From positions 1,402,001-1,466,000 of the forward strand of contig JAQFVV010000143.1 in NCBI GenBank assembly GCA_028023455.1: a stretch of DNA of 64,000 nucleotides. Reading direction: 5' to 3'. This DNA is from Epiperipatus broadwayi (Eukaryota; Onychophora; Udeonychophora; Euonychophora; Peripatidae). The position numbers and the translations under genes were made by a program. This document shows, one piece after another, positions 59,810 through 64,000 of this stretch (the stretch's first letter is position 1; the number at the start of each line of letters is the position of its first letter). The notes under the pieces were generated by a model that had not been told where the DNA came from, ran no database searches, and saw only the letters and a list, made by a program, of their open reading frames with translations.

Positions 59810-60400
59810 TTATTAATCTCACATGATCACCATTCTTTATGCATAGACAAGCTGTTTACACAGAGGCAAAACTCCATACAGTAGCGCCACTCAGTGCAAG
59901 CCATAGTAATCAATGGATGCTAGAAGATTTGTGCATAAAATCCCTCATCCAATATCCCCAGACTAGTTTCTAGCTTGTAGCTTTCATCAGTGAGGCCTTG
60001 GATCTGAGAGCACTATACTTAGGTCTTCAAATCTAATGCAACCCTCTAGCATTCATCTTTTACTTTATTAGCTAATTATAAAGCTTTGAGTCCAAAATGA
60101 AGACACAATAATGTTTTCAATTCAAGTTCATTAGCTTGTATAGTCATATAGATTTGAATTCAGTTCAGCATCCATACTTTTTGGAGAGTTGCATTAGATC
60201 CTAAGATCTAGGTGCAGTGCTTTCTGATCCATTGCCTCACTGATGAAAGCAATAAGCTAGAAACTAGTCTGGTGATATTGGATGAGTAGGCATTAGATAG
60301 GGATTTTATGTACAAACCTTCTAGCATCCATTGATTACTCTAGCTTGATCTGAGTGGTGCTACTGTAAGGAGAGTTTTGCCTCTGTGTAAATTATTAATC
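59810..60400 (-). mobile_element. Family B palindrome with 9-bp target duplication
   Basis: TTATTAATC at 59810-59818 recurs at 60392-60400, enclosing 573 bp. One end starts TCACATGATCACCATTC and the other ends GCCTCTGTGTAAA, so this copy is inserted in the opposite orientation to those at 10.9 and 57 kb. The arms are about 150 bp each (59868-60015 and 60235-60385). Between them lies the family B interior (GAGTCCAAAATGAAGACAC, TAGATTTGAATTCAGTTCAG). Confidence 0.85.
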
Positions 60401-62380
60401 ACATTTGTAAATATAGTATTACTATCTTAATTCAAGTAATGGAGAGACAAAAAGTCAAATATATCCATGCATCACATGTTGGTCCATTTTTTAAAATTAA
60501 AATCTTACAGTTCTGCCTTTCAATCTTTTCTAAAAAAATTTCTTCAGAAAAAAATATTTCACCAGCTTTCAAAAATGTAAAACTGTATTGAATCTATTCC
60601 TAGAAATATCATTCTAATGTAAAAAAAATCCATATTTTATCTTTTTTAAAGTTCACAGATTTCTTTATAACACACATGAGATCTGTTTAACCTGACCATC
60701 AAATATTTTTTAAGTTTTTTATTTGTCATCCAATCCAATAAAAAACATTTTTATAATTGTAAAATCAGCATTCATCAAGTTAAGAATATTCTGATTGTTC
60801 TTATGATATTGCCATGATATTTTCAGAATATTCTGGAGCATTTAAAAATTATTTTTGCAGTACTTTCAGTCTATGTTTCTCAGTCTTTTCAGAAATATCA
60901 CACTATATTGTCCCCTTTTTTTTACAATTTTTTAAATATTATTTTGTTTTATATGTTTGTGTATGTGTGTTTTAAATGTTTTATAAAAAAATCATACAAA
61001 TTTATTTATTTATTCAAAATACCGATTTCACAAAAATAACATACAACTTTAAAATTGATATCTCATGACAAATAATTATTATTAATGTGATCCATGAGGT
61101 TGGTGAAGTTGAGCCAAATTGTTTATATTTGGTTCAAAATTAGTTTAAAATAACCTCAAATCACCTTTTAATTATTTGCAAACAATTTCTTTGTTTAAAC
61201 AACAACTGAAGAATAACTCTAAATCCTTTTTCTGTATGATAAGAAGTTGGAAATGCTGGAATTAAAGATTTGATTTCATTCATTTTTTATCCAAAATGTT
61301 TCAAATTTACCTTATGTGTATAATATTTTGGCTTCAATATTGTTTTGATGTTAAAACTTTCTTACAAAAGTGCAGACATTATATTGACATCCACATCAAA
61401 TGGGCTAATAAGCCAATGTAGTATTATTAACTCTTTTAGGTATTTAAAGTGAATGTCCATATCAATTTTTAATATTTTCTAGATGTATGCAATATATCTC
61501 CAAATTGGTATCTTGATATTTTTTGAACTTAATATAATTTAAACATGAAAACAGTGATAAATCTTTACAAGTCATATTATTTGTATAGAGATTTAGTTAC
61601 TTTAAAAATGATGTCACCAAACTTTTAATTTTGATAAAGTTAATATAGTTACCATACAGTTTTATCAGAACTCCATTAAAATTTTCATATCTGACTGATA
61701 AATAAGTAATATCATTTCATAGCATTTCAACATTAAAAGTAATTTGAAATTTAATTGTATTTAAAAATTGAATTACAGTGTTAAACAAACTGAAAAATAT
61801 TTTGAGATAATGGCCCTTAGTCATCTATCTGACCTCTGTATGCAGTAATAGATGTTCCTATAGTTTTATCATTTTCATGATATAATTCTCAAAATAAATA
61901 ATCATTTAAAACATGTCCTTTGATTTTGTTAATTATTAATTTTTCCTAAGTCATTGAATAGTTCAATTTATTACTTAATATTTTAGTTACTAAGTATTGT
62001 TAATGTAAAATGCAGTGTACAGTAAAACCATTTAAAATTTCTTGTTTTAATAAAGTGATAATCCAAGCTATCAACTCAACATAGCTGAATTTTGTCAGTA
62101 CCACAAATAAGAATATTTTACAACATTAAAAATGAATTAATCCTTTCTTCATCTATGTCTTTGTCATTCTTAATATATTGTACATAGATCATAATATTGC
62201 TTCATTATCATAAATTGTACTTTCATTTAATTATAAGATGAATTCAGTATTTTGAAGATCATGATAGTTGTTATTCAATATCATTAATTATCTCATCAAT
62301 TTGTCTGGAAATAGTATTATTGCTCAAAAGAATTGAAGAAATAATGCTATTCGGATTTATTATAGCCATACTAGTTAAAA
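60401..62380. other. AT-rich spacer
   Basis: No supported feature was seen. Confidence 0.5.
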
Positions 62381-62840
62381 TTCTCTAAATAGCTGGTTTA
62401 TTATCTATACAGCAGTGCCACCCAATGCAAGCCAGAGACACTAAAATGTAAAGATTCTGAACTGGTTTCAGATCTATATGACTATACCAGTGAATGAGCT
62501 TGGATTTAAAACATTATTGTGTTTTCATTTTGGACTCATAGCTTTATAGTTAACTATATAAGTAAAAGGTGGCTGTTGGAAGATTGCATTAGATCTTAAG
62601 ATCTAGGTGCAGTACTCTCAGACCCAAAGCTTTAACTGATGAAAGCCACAAGCTAGAAACTAGTCTGGGAATATTGGATGAGTAGGCCCTAGATTTTATG
62701 CAGAAATCTTTCTGTATCCATTGGTTATTCTGGCTTGTACTGGGTGGCGCTATTGCATGGAGAGTTTTGCCTCTGTTTTAACAGCTTGTGTAAGCATAGG
62801 AAATAGTGATCATGTGATGTTTAATGGTTTATTATTAATT
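62381..62840 (+). mobile_element. Family B copy
   Basis: It begins near CTATACAGCAGTGCCACCCA (62408) and ends GATCATGTGATGTTTAATGG (about 62810-62829). GGTTTATTAT occurs at both edges (about 62395-62404 and about 62826-62835), though part of it may belong to the element's own 3' end. The left arm is shortened by an internal deletion, so only the right arm is complete. Confidence 0.75.
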
Positions 62841-64000
62841 TTCATTTTTCTATTAACAGTGTGATTTTTTTATGAAACTATAAAATACTTTTCAAGTTGA
62901 GCTGCCAAATCTTTGAATAAATTTACAACAGTTTTACTATAGTCAAATATCTTTTTTAAATTGTGAAAATAATCCATATGTTTATCTTTCTTATTGACAT
63001 GTTTCCTGATTAAATGCTCTTTCACTCAATTTACTAACCATATAAGGTACATCGCTTATTGTTCATTCTTTAGGTGAAACAATGAAATCTAAATTTAAAA
63101 TTTCAATTAAATATGGGTGATATTTGAGACATGATCTCTGTTTTAATTCCTAAAAAATAAATTTCAAATAAATTACTAAAATAATATCATATTAAGTCTT
63201 ATCTTGCTGATAAATTAAATTAGGAATATAAAAATATTTATAAAAATACAAAGAAACTACAATATTTTTTAATTTGTTAATAATGTTTTATTTGCATTAC
63301 TAAAACAATAATATAAAATTAAAGAACATAAAGTTCAATATAACTAAATGCCAAGAAAAATATGTCTCATGTGGTTGAATACAAAGATACAAAATGAATT
63401 AATGGAGATTTGTTTTGTCAAAGTAAAAAACCACTGAATAACTACAATATCCCTGAAGGCCTCTCTACAATAATCCTAATTACATCTAATCAAGTATGTT
63501 TTGCATATGATATCATAATGGGCTATATATGTGCAATTATTATTTTATAATGTGGTTTTTAATCACTATAGACCTCTTTATAATCATACCAGATTGCAAA
63601 AATAAAAAATATTTATTCATTGTTAAATCATGCATCAAATTTTTAAATCACTTCGTAAAATGGAAATTAGAATTTATTTCTCCTTAAAATGCAATAAATT
63701 CATACAAGGGGCGATATTACTCAGGATTAATGAACAATATGCTAAACGAAGATATTTTGTTTTTATAGAATAAAATTGGTATAATAGCATCTAAGTTATT
63801 TGAACTAATATTACTATCTTTTAAATTGTTAAATGCAACAGCAGACACATTGTAGTTGTGCTGCATTTTAATATTCAAGCCCACCTTTTTACCTATGAAG
63901 ATATTTAAACTGATCTTTACTAATGCTAAGAGTTTCTGAAGTATCTTTTCCACGAGTGACTATAAGATTCATACTCAAAAAGAGTTTTTTAAAAACATTA
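62841..64000. other. AT-rich spacer
   Basis: No supported gene. The minus frame at 63717-63953 (78 codons) shows no recognisable domain. Confidence 0.45.

Overview
This is a very AT-rich eukaryotic window, best explained as intergenic or intronic DNA of an invertebrate animal. The evidence is the kinds of mobile element present: Penelope-like elements (PLEs) with hammerhead-like terminal repeats, an RTE-type and a CR1-like non-LTR retrotransposon, Ty3/Gypsy elements, tRNA-derived SINEs and many palindromic repeats. There are no bacterial operons, rRNA genes or CRISPR arrays. The species cannot be fixed from sequence alone. Only two short segments look like possible host exons, and both sit inside one 2.6-kb insertion.

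Layout. At 0-3.4 kb are a decayed PLE start and a second PLE fragment with a 5' inversion. At 4.5-4.8 kb is a small inverted-repeat element. At 6.3-10.3 kb lies an antisense RTE element split by a 2.6-kb insertion with an 11-bp target duplication; the insertion carries an exon-like ORF. At 11.6-16.4 kb is an antisense CR1-like element with PHD-like and esterase-like ORF1 sequences, an endonuclease and an RT. From 16.7 to 27 kb are palindromic repeats in AT-rich spacer. At 27.4-27.9 and 43.4-44.2 kb are compact palindromes derived from PLE terminal repeats, and at 31.5-33.7 kb is the most complete PLE (antisense). At 34.7-36.4 kb the base composition is less AT-rich. At 38.2-39.5 kb is a 360-bp tandem repeat folded back on itself. 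At 39.5-43.1 kb is a decayed plus-strand Gypsy element. At 47.1-49.8 kb is a young gag-only Gypsy-type element with both LTRs and a 5-bp target duplication. From 50.5 kb onward are more palindromic repeats, SINEs and long AT-rich spacer.

The recurrent theme is a dispersed family, here called family B. Its copies read as long inverted repeats and run from 73 bp to about 1.1 kb. They share ends, and several are flanked by target-site duplications of differing length (9 to 15 bp). Variable duplications suggest retroposition rather than cut-and-paste movement. The 2.6-kb insertion in the RTE carries family-B-like ends and may be a large or cargo-carrying member. Together with the PLE palindromes that keep hammerhead-like cores on both strands, this is the most promising material in the window.

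All translations, repeat alignments and mismatch counts were made by eye from the given bases. Boundaries marked approximate could move by tens of bases.
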